Source: Allodiplogaster sudhausi (Eukaryota > Nematoda > Chromadorea > Rhabditida > Diplogasteridae). From it: a stretch of 64,000 bases of DNA. Location of the stretch: assembly GCA_945643635.1 (NCBI GenBank), contig CALZFC010000005.1:10627501-10691500 (forward strand), read 5' to 3'. Shown one piece after another: positions 24,640-37,241 of the stretch. Numbering within the stretch: position 1 is the first letter of the stretch; each line of letters begins with the position of its first letter. The position numbers were made by a program, and so were the translations under genes. The notes under the pieces are model-generated. The model saw nothing but the letters and a program-made list of their open reading frames with translations. It had not been told where the DNA came from and did no database searches.

Positions 24640-26590
24640 CAGAAGAGGAAAAAACGTTCTCGCATTATCCCTGTGCTTTAAACTACTGCATGTGAGAAGG
24701 ATAGAGAAGGAAATAGCGCCGGAAGTACATATCGTTAGACATGGGAGAACAATGTCAATGGTACAATTCATATGTTTCAATTTCATTGGTATTATACCGC
24801 AATGGGTGCATATTGGAGATATCCGACGAAAAAACTTCAACTTTTATCTTCCCATTTAATCAAGTTTACAATAAAAGATTGAGTGGGGGTGATCCCGCTT
24901 TATGCAAATCAGTACTTCGCGAGATATTTGCATTTCTTTTGTACTTCTCAGTTTTTTGGGACTAAAAAGCATTGGAACAAAAGTTATTCAAAGATTATGA
25001 AAACTGAAAGAAGTAACAGAAGCAATGTTTACGTTACTTAGATTCAGCGCTTATTTTATCTGCTTATGATTGCATGTAGTAAACAAAAGGACAAGCGTTA
25101 TTACCAAATGGGAAAAAACCCGACAGATTTAAACAGAAAGTAATGCCCGATAACGAGAGAGCAGCAATATCTGTTCATCATAACATCGTTTGCGAATTGA
25201 AGTTGTAGATTGGGTAAGAATCATAAAAATACCCCGACAAATTTTGTGAAAAAGTTGAGAGATGTATTTCTACGTCAAATATTTCTTCTTGAGCCTTGCG
25301 TTTTCCTACACTCATATGTATGTAGATTAGCTTGAAGCCCATTTATTTTTTCTTCTTTCATACATATTGAAAGATCATGAGAACACAGAATTGGTTTAAA
25401 AAAGATATGAGATCACGTGAGGCTAATGAGGTCATTCATACTTTTACTTACTTTACTGTCTATTGGCTGCGAAAGAACAGCGTTAGCCAATGTCTTCATA
25501 TGCTCACGATGAAATAAACGATCTCTGGTGCGACTATTCTATTAGGAAATGATGCTGACATTTCGTTCTCGACTTTTTGTATTGAACTTTTTTTTCGAGT
25601 TGAGCTCAACCCTCAATAAAATAACACCCAGTTTTTTTTTAAGAATGACGAGAGGATTCTCTTGTTTCCTAAACTATAAATAGGAATCCTTGATCGTTGA
25701 ATGGAATGCAAACATAAGTAGAGTACAATGAAAATAGGATGACAATGAATGGAAAAATTAAACTGTCCACCCATGCACTTCATACATAGTGGAGCAGACT
25801 AAAATAACGTTTAATACCCTTGTTCAACAATTTGCAATAATAAAGTTGGGCACTTTAAGGTCAACCTTATTATCTCTAGAGAATGGGCAAAAGTAAGAGA
25901 CCAAACGGAACAATGATTCCGTAGTACTATTGAACTATTCCCACCCCACATTTGAAAAAAGTGCGACATTTTTTTTTCGCTGAAATTCACAATAGGGGGG
26001 ATTCGGCATGGGGAAAACGAATATCATATTTATTTAATCCTCTGGCATCACTCAAGTGCGTGAGAGAGATGTGGAAGGTGCGAAGCATGCATTCTACGCT
26101 TCTAAACTCATAAAACTTACCGTGAAAATGACGTAATGATAAGGAATAGATAAGATATTCGTATTCCCCGTATCAAAACCCCTCGGGATGAATTTAAGCA
26201 GAAAAAAAATGTTTTGAAAAAAATTCGAGCAGCAGTTAGGATCGGACATTGAATCAAGAGAATAGTGTCTACACTCAATATTTTAAGGTAATTCTTTTCA
26301 TTTTCTTTAAAATATGTATCCACATACATACATATGTATAAACGGTTTGGTTATATCGCTGTTTAGCTGACTAAAGCAAAGGATAGCAAGTAAGATTTAA
26401 CGGTTACTCTGAAAGGAATGAATGGATAAAAAAGGATCAAAGAGGTAGTAATAAATACACTTTCAAACTACAAATGCTCTCGATTTTCTCATTCTCATTA
26501 GTGCATATTTACAATTTGGTTGCTCTTTCGTTCTCCTTGGTGACGAGATTGGATAGTGGATGCCCGCGGATGTGTCTGATGGCCTGAGGC
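24640..26590. other. Intergenic, no supported gene
   Basis: Between the receptor start and the acid ceramidase end. AT-rich; short open frames (for example 26117-26329 minus, hydrophobic) lack recognisable domains or splice partners. Confidence 0.45.
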
Positions 26591-26591
26591 T

Positions 26592-29238
26592 TTAGACGAA
26601 CCAGCACGGATGCGGGCAATGCCGAATGTACGTCTCGAGCATGCCAGTCCGCGCGCTCATCACCGTCGTGTGCACCGTGGCCTTGTTCAGGCTCGGCTTG
26701 CTGCTCAGGACCTGGACATTCGATTTTTATTTGTATTTGTAAATCAATCTCAATGGCCGCGCCACTTCAATTCGAACACACACGAAGATTTATTAATTCA
26801 AATTTCCCGCCTGGTAGATGCCGACGTGGTTGGCGTTGGCCTGGCCCAGCTTGCGCATGCAGCCATTGCCGGGCGCCCTTCTGTCATCCAGGAAGAGCAC
26901 CTCCTTGTCCCAATCGTAGTTCGTCTCGAGCACGTACCAGCCGTTCGGCTTTGACGTGTCGATGCGCTACATTTTTTTTTAATTGAATGAATTATTATCT
27001 TATATTGGTAACGTTAAACGGTATGTGTAGTGCCACAACACACCGAAAATAAACAAATAAGAAAGAATTTTAAAAAAAAGTTTGAAAACCTCAATGTGGT
27101 CGGTCTGATTGAAGCCGTGCGTGATAACGGCGCCCTCGCCCGGGTTCACTCCGCCCAGGATGAAATAGCCATTCGCGAGCAGCTTCGTCTCCACGATCAT
27201 ATTCAACGCCTCAAAGGAACCCGGGTATCGAAGGATTCTACAGTAGTAGATCAGACCATTTTATATGCGATGTATTTGGTATCTTTTCTGCCTAGAGTGA
27301 AACTGGGGAGTGTAGCACCTACAGTAAAAAAAATTGTCCGCGCCATAACTTTCTAGATTTATATTTTAGAAAAATGCAAATCGATCCGCGTCTGTAAAAG
27401 CATACATGTTAGTTATTCTATGAATAGCTCCATCAAAGGAAGGCTGTTACCGATTATACAGTATGGCCACTTCAAACACGTTATACTCTCGACTGGATAG
27501 AAAAGTCCAATGCTGGTAACCTCTTCATACGATTTTGCCGCCGTGAGAACGTCTCGGTTCGCGTAGAGGATGAACTTTCTGCCTTGGAGGCCCTCGTGGA
27601 GGAACCAGTAGAGATTCTTGAACGTGTTGCCGAAACGAGTGTTAGTCGTGATGGTGAAGGCGTTCGGCTTCAGGCCTAAGACACATGCATACATTTATAC
27701 TTTACAAGGACACATCTCGACTGCATCGGTAATATCCTTGCAACTATATTGAGAACAAAGCGAAGTACTCTAGCCGTTACCAACCAACTCTACTCTTTAA
27801 TTCCACTTCCACCACTCTAACCTGTGATCAAGCCGAGATGGCCGGCGAAAGTGACTCCCTTGAAGAGGGTGGCGCCGCCCTGCTTGAACTCAAGATTGAC
27901 GACGAGAGCACGGAGATTCTGCGAGAGCTGCCACTCCGCGGCCGCGCCGTCCCACACGAAGAACGTGCCAAAGTCGAGGTTGCTAAAAGTCTTACACCAT
28001 TGTCTCTCTTTTTTTTTCGACCGAATCTAGAAGGTCGACAAAATACTGCTTCTTTTAAGGAATGCTTGAAAATAAGCATGAAAATTGAAATGGTTGAAAT
28101 ATGCTAAAAAGATAATTTTAAAATGCATATTATTTCTAATATTTGTAGTATACACAGGCAAAAATGCCGTTGATATCCTGGCAGTACGACTGGGGTATTA
28201 GCATTGTGAGCGGTTGATATTTGTATAAATAACCAGCGGTTATTGACCCCAGCGAAAAATACCATCAAAAACAACGGAAACAGTTTTGATACCGCGCATG
28301 CGTGATGTGTCCTTGGGCGTCTTCGGCCACCAGCGACGTGCAGCCCTTTTGCACCTCGTAGAAGAGATTGAGCAGCGTGAGATGCTCGAGAGGCAGGCCG
28401 GTCAGCTGCGCCATCGCCTGTGCATATTATTAGTGTTTGAATTTCGCACGTCATTTTGTTTGCGATTTCTTGGCCCCTCACCAAATGACTTTCCGATCAA
28501 TAAAACTCTAACATGAATCTCTTCTTTATATGGGGAGGGCAGCAGCTCGGCCGCCGTCTTCATAGCGTCCTCAAGAATGTCAACAAGAATTCCGTCTCCG
28601 ATGATGTTCAGCAAAGAGAGCACCGTCTTCAGCGCGGCCGACATCTAGTGATCCATTTGTTCTGTTTGCTTGTTTATTAGCATATTAATTTATGTAAATA
28701 TTTGACTAACTGCTAAACATCTTCCTTTTTTAGCATGGAAATATTAAAAAAAAGTAGTTCTTAATCTTTTAGCCTATTTTCGCTAAAATCCATCTGTGCA
28801 CTTCTTAAAAAAAACTGCTATATTGTTAATAAAAAAAAAAGTATTTTCAGTGTACCTTTTCCTTGTAGATGCTCGCAATTTCTACCCATCGTTGCTCGGG
28901 TGGCAGATCCAAGTTGATCGTGAACCACGGCACCTGTTTTATTAGTAAATTTCAAGAGAGGCAGAGAAATTAATAGATAGAGATTGACGCAGAACGTCAT
29001 AATACGCGAGAGATAAATAGATAAGGACAGAGTATTGGAGAAAGGGAGAGAGTGAGAGAGAGTGAGAAAAAGAGAAACTAACAGCGACCGACTCGCCCTG
29101 ATTGTACACGACTGGCTTGCCAACGAGGCACTCCGGATTGAAGATGCCCATGTCGATCGTCTTTGCAGCAGAGAGTGAGAGAACGAGAAGGAGAGAGAGA
29201 ACGGCACGAGCTGGCAGCATCGCGGGATTAGAAGGCAC
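26592..29238 (-). CDS. Acid ceramidase (ASAH1/NAAA family)
   Basis: Lysosomal N-terminal nucleophile hydrolase that cleaves ceramide to sphingosine and fatty acid. Nine exons fit the frame: 29083-29238 (signal peptide LPARAVLSLLLVLSLSAA), 28856-28933, 28513-28644, 28293-28417, 27822-27982, 27521-27675, 27090-27209, 26811-26966 and 26592-26711. The catalytic Cys is in GCTSLVAED, where autocleavage exposes it as the N-terminus of the beta chain. Other matches are NLDFGTFFVWD, TFAGHLGLITG, GYFILGGVNPGEGAVITH, TNYDWDKEVLFLDDRRAP, VLSSKPSLNKATVHTT and the C-terminal ETYIRHCPHPCWFV. The first Met could be 29238 or 29220. The eighth intron starts GC (CAG/GCGGGA). Length near 380-390 residues is normal for the family. 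Confidence 0.92.
28950..29078. repeat. GA-rich simple repeat
   Basis: GA-rich tract filling most of the first intron of the acid ceramidase gene, ending a few bases from the donor at 29082. Confidence 0.85.
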
Positions 29239-29239
29239 T

Positions 29240-31297
29240 GCTGGCAGTGGAATTTGTTTACTTATCAGCGTATGTTCTTTTGAAAAAGCGATTTAAGTAG
29301 GACAATCGCCGAAAAATAATGAATGAAGGCTCGAATTGCAGTGGGAAAAATGAAGACCCCAAACTTTTTCGGTAACACCTCTCATTCAAACGGAGCTATG
29401 CAAAAAAAGAAATTCTACAATTTTGATGGTTTGTTTACAAAAGGATAAAGGATGAAGCAGCTGTCCAAAAAGGCATCTTGGCCGAGGAAGTAAATGCCAA
29501 TAGAGGCATGCTTATCAGTGATAAAGAGAGGAATGGAAAGAACACGCGCAAGCAATCGCGAAAGGATTATAAATCACCTTTGTGGACTCCCTCTTTTACT
29601 TGACCGTAAAGTACTCATTACTCTTCTTTTTCTCTTTATCATTCTTTCTAAAACTCTCGACACAATTCTTTCTTTTCGTAATCACCACTAATCCTCTCTT
29701 CTGTCTTCTTCTCTGTCTCTTTCTCTATCTCTCTAACATCATCTCTGCCTTTCATTCCTCGCGCAGTTTTCCCTAATAGACGAGTACTTTTCGGCCTGTT
29801 GTCTCTTTCCACTCTCCTCATTTTTCTGTTGAAAGAGCGATTCCTCCATCTTTCGTCTTCAGTGATAAGATTGCCTCTGTTTCTCACACACGTGTTCGGA
29901 AGCAAAATGCATGAATGAATGTATGTACATTGCTGGGTCAAACAAGCACGTTGCTACTCCCACCTCTCTCTCTCTCTCACTCTCTCTATCTCTCTCTTTG
30001 TCTTCCGCTCTCTCTCACACTTTCTCTGTATCTCTCTTCCTTTCTCTATCTCTAACTCCTTGTTTCTATATCGTTCTCCTCTTCTGCCCTGTTGCAAACT
30101 AGAAAGAGTGTTCCCATGCTTGGAAATCATTGCTCAAAGGCCACAATGACGTTTTCAAAGTTGAATCTCAACAAACGATGCTCGAAAGGCGAAACTCGTG
30201 GTGTCTTCTTAAAAAAAAAGCAAGAAGAAGTGTCATTCAACAAAATAAGTATTTTATCCGCTTCTAGCCCTTGGCTTGAACGAAGACAAGAGGAGAAATG
30301 AAGCGGAGATGCGGTCATGAGCTTCTTTTTCTCTTTTGGGCCGACCTCGCCTCAAGGAATTATTACTCGTATAAATCAGTCTGCCAATATGTCAAAGAAT
30401 CGATAAGATTCTATAAAAATATCTCAAAATTAGGCCGAATAATGTTGAATAACTATTATAGAATAACTTTCAAAATCCATAAAAAATTTCAGATGAATAT
30501 TTTTTTTCTTTCTTTGATCTCCATTGGAGATCAATCTCCCGGTCTCCTTAAATCTCCTCGACTGCGCTTGAAGTCTGTGAAGTCTGCGGGCGTCTCGGCA
30601 AACCTGATGACCATTTTGTCGTGCTTGGGTCCACCGGAATCCATTGAAGAACGAGCCCTTCCCAGGATCTGACTTGGGAGAAAAAGCGATGTAGTCTCGG
30701 AAATGAGAGAAGACCACAGTCGAATCTTATTGAAAGACTGGTATTAAGCCTTGTTAATGGAAAGAGCAAAGGAAAGACGGATTCCGAAGTCAGTTCTTTT
30801 CAGCCGAAAGAGAGACGACGCCCATTGTCAGTGGAGTGGAGGGAGGAAGACGCCCTTTTCTCTTCCACGCATGTGAATCTGGCTCTATTCGAAGCCTAGA
30901 CTTTTCACTTCCTCCGGCTTCGATGTTGAAGAGCCTTTGAAGGGAATTCTGAATTGAACATCGCGTACCGTCGGTCTCCGTTGACTCAGTGTTGAGGCTT
31001 ACGACGACTGCAGTTAAAGAACAGGATTGATCTCATGCATTGTTCACTCTGTTAATACAAAATGCGACTTTATTCGGTTTACAATGTTCTTTATACTGTG
31101 CCTGAAGTGCGCCTCTCCTTGATGTCGCCGCCGGTATTCTGTATTCCTCATTACCTACCTTTCTTGCAATATCTGGTGAGCTGGCAAAAAGCCCCTTACC
31201 TTTTCTTTCAGCAGAAAATACAGATTCTCATCACTTTAACAATGATAAACTGCCAGCATAACGCAGCACAAAAGAACTCAATATTAATATAAACATA
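29240..31297. other. Intergenic, no supported gene
   Basis: Contains a CT tract at about 29965-30060. On the minus strand 30531-30645 encodes a 37-residue frame (MDSGGPKHDKMVIRFAET...) that looks protein-like but has no recognised family or partner exon. Confidence 0.4.
29965..30060. repeat. (CT)n simple repeat
   Basis: Imperfect CT tract upstream of the acid ceramidase gene, in intergenic DNA. Confidence 0.85.
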
Positions 31298-31686
31298 CAG
31301 TCCCGCACAGGATCTTGGTACCACAGACGCTTCAGATTCATGTGAATCTTTAAATCACATGAACATGTATGATAATTTCTGACTTATCGATTTGGGTTAT
31401 CAATGATACAATCTCTAATTTTATTATTTGGGGATGTGGGTAGAGATTTCGTTGAAAAATATTAGAAATGAATTTTTTTATTAGCAAACACTGATAACTT
31501 CTTATGAGTTTTTGCTAATAAAAATGATATTTTAACAGTAGCATCTGTACTCTATAAGCAAAATAATGTACCATTTAAAATATTTTAGTTATTCTAACCG
31601 TAAGAACAAAAGTTATTAACGAGGATGCATTTGGAAGCGTCCGAATCGTCCGAAGCGTCCTGGTACCAAGATCCTGGGAGGGACTG
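31298..31686. mobile_element. TA-flanked MITE, CAGTCCCGC family
   Basis: Left end CAGTCCCGCACAGGATCTTG at 31298 and right end, read inverted, CAGTCCCTCCCAGGATCTTG ending 31686. Both ends continue with GTACC. It is flanked by TA on each side (31296-31297, 31687-31688), the target used by Tc1/mariner-type elements. Length is 389 bp and no transposase is present. The first nine bases match the ends of the 1.4 kb fold-back at 33979-35411, so one transposase may move both. Confidence 0.8.
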
Positions 31687-32029
31687 TACGAGCTGTCAGG
31701 CGCAATTTAACAGAAGAACCGAAAGAGAAACAACATTTATACTGAAATTCCTTGGGAGAGAGGGAGAGTGGGGGAGGGGTCTGGGGACAGTGGAAGCAAG
31801 GTACCTCAGAATGCCCCATCTACACTTGTCCATCAGGTACTAACATATGTCAGTTTTTGTTTAGTGATATTTTATCCAGAAGGACGTATCCAGGTGGGGC
31901 ACAAACTTGTGATCAGTAACATATTTGTACGTAATTGGAGAAAAATGAACTACATAACATTGGCATTTCCTTCAAATTGCACAAGGATCTTAAGCAAATG
32001 TTGCTACAGCTCATTTCTTATTCTCACTA

Positions 32030-32420
32030 TTTGAAGTCGTCAAATTCCGACCGCCGAATCTGTGGTAGCCCCACAATTCGACTGTAGCCGTTTGGTCCTT
32101 GAGCCAATCATCACGACAGAAGAGCGTGAAAGACGCCGTTCGGGCATCGAAAACAGCACAGACGCCCCAATCAAGAAGAGGAGGGAGAAGCGTAGCATTT
32201 CTAAAAACAACAACAATTAGCTATTTGATCTAAAAAAAAAATTGGGTTATCTTTTTAGCAGAAATAATAAAGTAAGAATTCAGAAAAATGAATTGAAATT
32301 GAAGAGCGGACTCACGATTAGAGTCGACAGATCGTCAGAAGAGAAGGCGCGGAGAATGAGAATAAGCTCATCGTCAGCCAATTTCTCACTTTTATATGCA
32401 TTTCAAAGTGCAAATTAAAC
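32030..32420. CDS. Possible exons, strand unresolved
   Basis: Two stretches (32040-32218 and about 32300-32395) are open on both strands. Minus reads LLDWGVCAVFDARTASFTLF, WGYHRFGGRNL and EKLADDELILILRAFSSDDL; plus reads FDCSRLVLEPIITTEERERR and KKRREKRSIS. GC is higher than in the flanks, which suggests coding, but no family is recognised on either strand. Confidence 0.3.
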
Positions 32421-33194
32421 ATTACTAGTACAAAATAGGAATTTCGCAAACGCCGGGGATCGACGGAGTGATCAAAAATGGCGAGAGAGTGCAGTTGGAG
32501 TGGAGAGCGTAGACGGTTTAAGAGAGGCGACTGTGGAAAAAATGATGAAAAAAAAAACTGCTTTTATATTTTCAAAACATGAAGGTTCACTTCTATTTGG
32601 CACGCAATTTCGCCAATCAGTCGACCAGACTGAATTCTCAATTGTACAAACAGTGCAAAATTGTAAGTTCCGACCCTTGGGTTCTCTGCATTCTGGGGGA
32701 TCAAAAGGGATATTTTCTGCGCACCAAGGTGAATAAAATAATAAAAAAATTCCTGGTTTTTACAGTAACCAATTTAGGTTGTGCCCCAGGAATTTAATGA
32801 TTTTATTCGACTTCTTCTTACGAGGTTGTCCTATTTCTCGGCTTTTGGCTTACAGAACTGGAAGCTAAAAACAAAAGACACTGTTAATAGTGCAGTTTTG
32901 CGAGAGAAAATCCCTCCTTCAGGGGAAATATGTATCTTGTGATGCAAATGAAAGACCATTGAGGAATTGTGTCATTTTTAATGGACGTACTTAACATACC
33001 TTTTAAACGTATTCCATGATGTACCTTGACATCAGTAAATGAATAAGTAAATGAATGACCTTACGACTGAAATCGGAAATATCTGTACTTTTAGATGAAT
33101 GTTTGTCCCTAACCTAACGAGAAAAAAAAGTAAAGAAGAACTCCTACATCTGTCGAGTTGGGACATTTCAAGGACAACGCTCAGTGCTGTAAAA

Positions 33195-33490
33195 GAGATA
33201 AATATTTAGATAATCTCTCGCCTTCTCCCGCTCCTTTTCTCTGCTTCTTTGGTGCTTCTCGTGCTCTCTGCTGATGCTTCTTCCCTTCCTCCTCCCCCTC
33301 CCCAATGGACCTTTTTTAATGGCTCCCCCAGTCTTACTTGGAAAGGAACCGACTTTGGCCACCTCGATTACATCTACAGCGACGAGCATGTTCTTGGCTC
33401 CCCTGAATAGTGTCCTGAGGGCTTCATTGGTCGTATCTTTCCGAGTACACGATAGCTTTTGTATCCATATCTTCCAGTCTTTTAAGCTGA
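33195..33490 (-). pseudogene. Unidentified coding fragment, frame-broken
   Basis: Minus strand reads EALRTLFRGAKNMLVAVDVI, EVAKVGSFPSKTGGAIKKG and a basic GRGRRKGRS run; just upstream, LKRLEDMDTKAIVYSERYD is in another frame before a stop. A weak resemblance to the vinculin/alpha-catenin C-terminal region was considered but is not secure. Confidence 0.3.
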
Positions 33491-33978
33491 ACTAACATGA
33501 GAATACAACTATTTGCAATCAGATAGAGCAAGACCAAATTTGTGCTAAATTACTATAAATTTCAGCCGTCATCCTCAACAGTAGCGCTTTCAAGACGATG
33601 AGCATGAAAACTTTCCCAGATCAATATTCTAAAAACAGCTGCTATATTCTGGACGGAAGACTGCAATGCTATTTGCACATAATTTTTACACCTTTTTTTA
33701 CGCGTCACGAACCAAATGCTCAATCGGCATGTAATTGTGAGATGGACATTAATTGTATGCTTGAAAGTCTGGAAGAAAGTAAGAATCAATGTCAAACATT
33801 AGCTCCTATTTCAGGAGGCTTTAGTGCATGAATGCTACGAGTAGCTTCTCGGAGGGGAGCGAATTCCGATTGCTGCTGAGAACTGGACAAATGAAAAAAA
33901 GATTCACCAACGACGTGGTCGCGAAGCAGGCGATCTTTGCAGTGAAGGACGGAACTCAACAACAAAGCGGCATATATA

Positions 33979-34528
33979 CAGTCCCGCTCAACATTGTTGG
34001 GTCCGGTATTAATAGTATTAATAGTATTAATATAAATAATACAAACTGGAATAGCGCGATGAATACGCATTTTCGTGTCATTTCGCGTAGGAGTTTACCT
34101 ATTTCGACCATGGAGATTACGACTGTGAAGACCGTTTTCAAAAATATGCTGAAATGGCTGAGAACTCATAATATTGCATTTAATTTGGCCGTGTTTGGGT
34201 TCCAAACGGGCTGGCTTCAACTCCTGGACTACAAAGTGCAAAATAACGTGAAACTTCTTGCCTTTTTTGGGTTTCTTGTTTTATTTCCTTTGAGTTTCTC
34301 ATTTTGTTTATGTACAAACGACGAAAAAAAAAGCAAAAAAAATTTTTCGTGCTTGCAAAAATCTGTTCTCAAAAGGGTATCGAACCGAAACCTCGAGATT
34401 GCCGGTCAAAGACTTACCAATACTCTACAGACGGCACGAAGTGATCTGATGATACCTTTCTTTGGACAGCGTCGATTGCCTTACAAAGGAAACGTCGATT
34501 CTGAACACGTTCGCTCATACTTTAGTAG

Positions 34529-34575
<47 letters not shown>

Positions 34576-34810
34576 GAATGCGAGAGTACGAGAAAGAAGG
34601 AGAGAGGGAGAAAGTGAAAGATAGACCGTTGGAGAGAGAAATATAGAGCGGGAGAGAGAAAGAGATAGAGAGAGGGCGAGAGAGAGAGCTGAAAGAAGGT
34701 GCAGGCGCTGTTAGCTGACAATGAGAAAAAATCGTTGGTCTAACGACATACCGTAGCTTCAGCCTTGAAACGGTGACGCAGAGTAGATGTAGTCGACGCT
34801 GCACCTTCTT

Positions 34811-34850
<40 letters not shown>

Positions 34851-35411
34851 CCCACTAAAGTAGGAAACAGAGAGTGTTCAGAATCCACGTTTCCTTTGTG
34901 AGCAATCGACGCTGTCCAAAGAAAGGTATCATCAGATATGTTTGTACCGTCTGTAGAGTACTGGTAAGTCTTTGACCGGTAATCGCGAGGTCTTGGTTCG
35001 ATACCCTTTTGAGAACAGATTTTTGCAAGCACAAAAATTTTTTAAGCTTTTTTTTCGTCGTTTATACATAAACAAAATGAGAAACTCAAGAGAAATAAAA
35101 CAAGAAACTCAAAAAAGGTAAGAAGTGCTCTGAAAATTTCACATTATTTTGCACATTGTAGTCCAGGAGTTGGAGCCAGCCCGTTTGGAACCCAAACGCG
35201 GCCAAATTAAATGCAATATTATGAGTTCTCGGCCATTTCAGCATATTTTTGAAAACGGTCTTCACAGTCGTAATCTCCATGGTCGAAATAGGTAAACTCC
35301 TACGCGAAATGACACGAAAATGCGTATTCAGCGCGCTATTCCAGTTTGTATTATTTATATTAATACTATTAATACTATTAATACCGGACCCAACAATGTT
35401 GAGCGGGACTG
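33979..35411. mobile_element. 1.4 kb fold-back element, TA-flanked
   Basis: Left end CAGTCCCGCTCAACATTGTT at 33979; the same sequence is inverted at the right, ending 35411, with TA outside each end. The arms, about 730 bp each with some gaps, are inverted copies through to GAAAGAAGGTGCAG near 34691-34704 and CTGCACCTTCTTTC near 34799-34812, leaving a loop of about 90 bp. Each arm has a GA/CT tract and a tRNA-like segment. Open frames in the arms are the same peptide on opposite strands and have no known domain. Non-autonomous; TA target and CAGTCCCGC termini fit a Tc1/mariner-type mover. Confidence 0.85.
34944..35005 (+). ncRNA. tRNA-like segment in fold-back arm
   Basis: Contains TAGAGTACTGG (A-box/D-arm like), CTTTGACCGGTAATC and GGTTCGATACCC (B-box/T-arm like, close to GGTTCGANTCC). 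The order and spacing recall a decayed tRNA or tRNA-derived SINE head. A full cloverleaf with paired acceptor stem is not evident. An inverted copy is in the other arm at about 34375-34440. Confidence 0.45.
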
Positions 35412-35805
35412 TATATATATTTATCGACATCAAAATAAATTAATGTGACGACACTTGGAGAAGCAAAATTCAGTAACTATTAAAAGTTCCTGATTGTGAT
35501 AGAGTAAAGATTAAGGTAAGAGAGAAAACATAGAAAAGTAGAACTTAGAAGGGGAAGGTAGGGAGAAGAGAAAGGAAAGGAAAGGAAAGGCAGAGTAGCC
35601 ACTGCACCCGCCCCACTCAGGGGGAGCCAGGCTCTGACTTCGTCTTGCCACCAAAGACGGAAAAGCGAGAAGCGGATCGCTGTATGCACGGGAGAGGGCG
35701 TGCAGAGGAGCGAGCACAGCGACGTACTTTTGGGACGTTGAGAGGGGTAGGAAAAGAATGGCCAGGGAGAGGGGAAAGGGTGTTTGGGATGGCCGAGAGA
35801 AAACA

Positions 35806-36519
35806 TTATATACCTGTGATACTTGGAACTGATAGTACTGAGCTAACAGAAAAGCCATGAATACGATTTCTTGCAACCATTAGAGAAGGAGAGGCAATGA
35901 GAGAAAGAGGCAACTTCATGTACCAGCGAGCAGATCGATACGCAAACGAATGATACAACTGATCTTTCCTAGTAGTCGGAATGTAAAACGAAAATATGCT
36001 TGTTCTACCTGTGCATGGCCTAAATTTATAGAAAAGAGAGATAGGAATGGCAACCAGCATCTTCATAATTTTGAATGTCAGAATCAGATCCAAATGCACT
36101 CTTCTATGGTAAAGCGAATGAAACGACAACTGCTTTAGTCTATCAGGATAGCTAGGAATCATAGCAGATGTAGAAGAATTACGATGGCAACGATTAAAAA
36201 GCAAACGAGTGAAAACCTTCTGGACTCTCTCTAATTCTCTAATCAGCATAACTCGATGAGGAGACCAAATTGGACTTGCAAACTCAACTATTGGAAGGAC
36301 AAATGCCTTGAAACACTTGGTATAAGCGGAAGGGAAACCAGACTTAAGAATACAAAATAATGCATATACTACTCTAAGAGCTTTCTTTACCGTAAGAGAG
36401 ATATGATACTTAAAAGATAGATCAGAGTCAATGTAGACACCTAAATCACGAACTGGATCAATAGCAACAGGAAATGTGAAAAAGATAGAAGGCACAAGAG
36501 TTTGAATGAGGTAGGTCAA
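35806..36519 (-). mobile_element. Truncated non-LTR (LINE) reverse transcriptase
   Basis: An open frame of about 237 residues matches the C-terminal end of Jockey/CR1-type reverse transcriptase proteins: DLGVYIDSDLSFKYHI, KCFKAFVLPIVEFASPIWSP and ELERVQKVFTRLLF, then SYPDRLKQLSFHSLYHRR. The catalytic palm (YADD box) and endonuclease are missing, so it is 5' truncated, as is usual for LINE insertions. The open frame has no internal stop, suggesting a fairly young insertion. The 3' side toward 35480 is purine-rich and may be its tail. Confidence 0.85.
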
Positions 36520-36659
36520 TTTTTTATTTCTTTATTGCTGATGTTTCAAATATGCAAATTTGTTATTTTATCTTAGCCTTCGATTTTTCCCTATCATTAA
36601 AATGGGCACATATTAAGGCTTATTTTTACCATTTTTACATATTTATTATGATGTTTGTT

Positions 36660-36832
36660 CAATCTGGCATAACTAAAAAAAGGAGGAAGGGCCAATCCGC
36701 CTTCCGGCGACGTCTCTCTGCCCGGTCGACGATGAACATTGAAATCCGCCACGGCAATTCCAGCCGTGTTCGCTGGTGAGGAAGTCATCTTCATCTCTGA
36801 AGCCTGCATGGAATCGTTTGTATGTGGGAGGG
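36660..36832 (-). pseudogene. Stray copy of ZP-gene linker exon
   Basis: Homologous to the Gly/Ser-rich exon of the ZP gene at about 45230-45405. Both share GGCGACGTCTCTCTGCCCGG and, at the acceptor end, CATCTTCATCTC.GAAGCCTGCA. The copy lacks part of the middle and has no neighbouring ZP exons. It lies 8.5 kb away on the same strand. Confidence 0.75.
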
Positions 36833-37241
36833 CCTCATTCATGATAGAAGAAGTATTTATTTAGCTATTAACAGTGAAAATCAAGGGCAAGATAGTTAGA
36901 AAAGGGCAAGATAGTTAGAATTACCTTAATTTTGCATTAAAAATAGTTTTGTTTAGAAAAAACTGACACGAGCGAAAGAATGGGACAGTGATCTCGAGGA
37001 CTACAAAGTTATCAGAAAAGTTCATCACCTCTCATACAAGCTCTCCACTAAAAAATTTAATGCGCTATGCAAATGTTTGCCAAATTAATCTGGAAAATTC
37101 CGGAACTCTTAACTTAAATGACCTTTTTAAATTACCGCAGTCAACAACGGTGCCTTATCATTTCCTATTCAACCGACCGCTGCAGGCGGTGGTCTCGCCC
37201 GCAACAGTCTCTACTCGCCTTGCAGTCTTCTCTTTCGAAAG

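Noticed and set aside
33195..33490. Alpha-catenin/vinculin C-terminal exon
   Set aside because: Similarity is limited to a short LFRGAKNMLVAV-like stretch. The basic tail and frame break do not fit, so it is left unnamed.
33828..34646. 272-residue open frame on the plus strand
   Set aside because: It crosses the left end of the fold-back element and runs into its GA tract. The inner part is simply the arm sequence, mirrored at 35086-35433 on the other strand, with no domain.
34481..35032. 183-residue minus-strand frame
   Set aside because: It consists of GA/CT tract and inverted-repeat arm sequence of the fold-back element.
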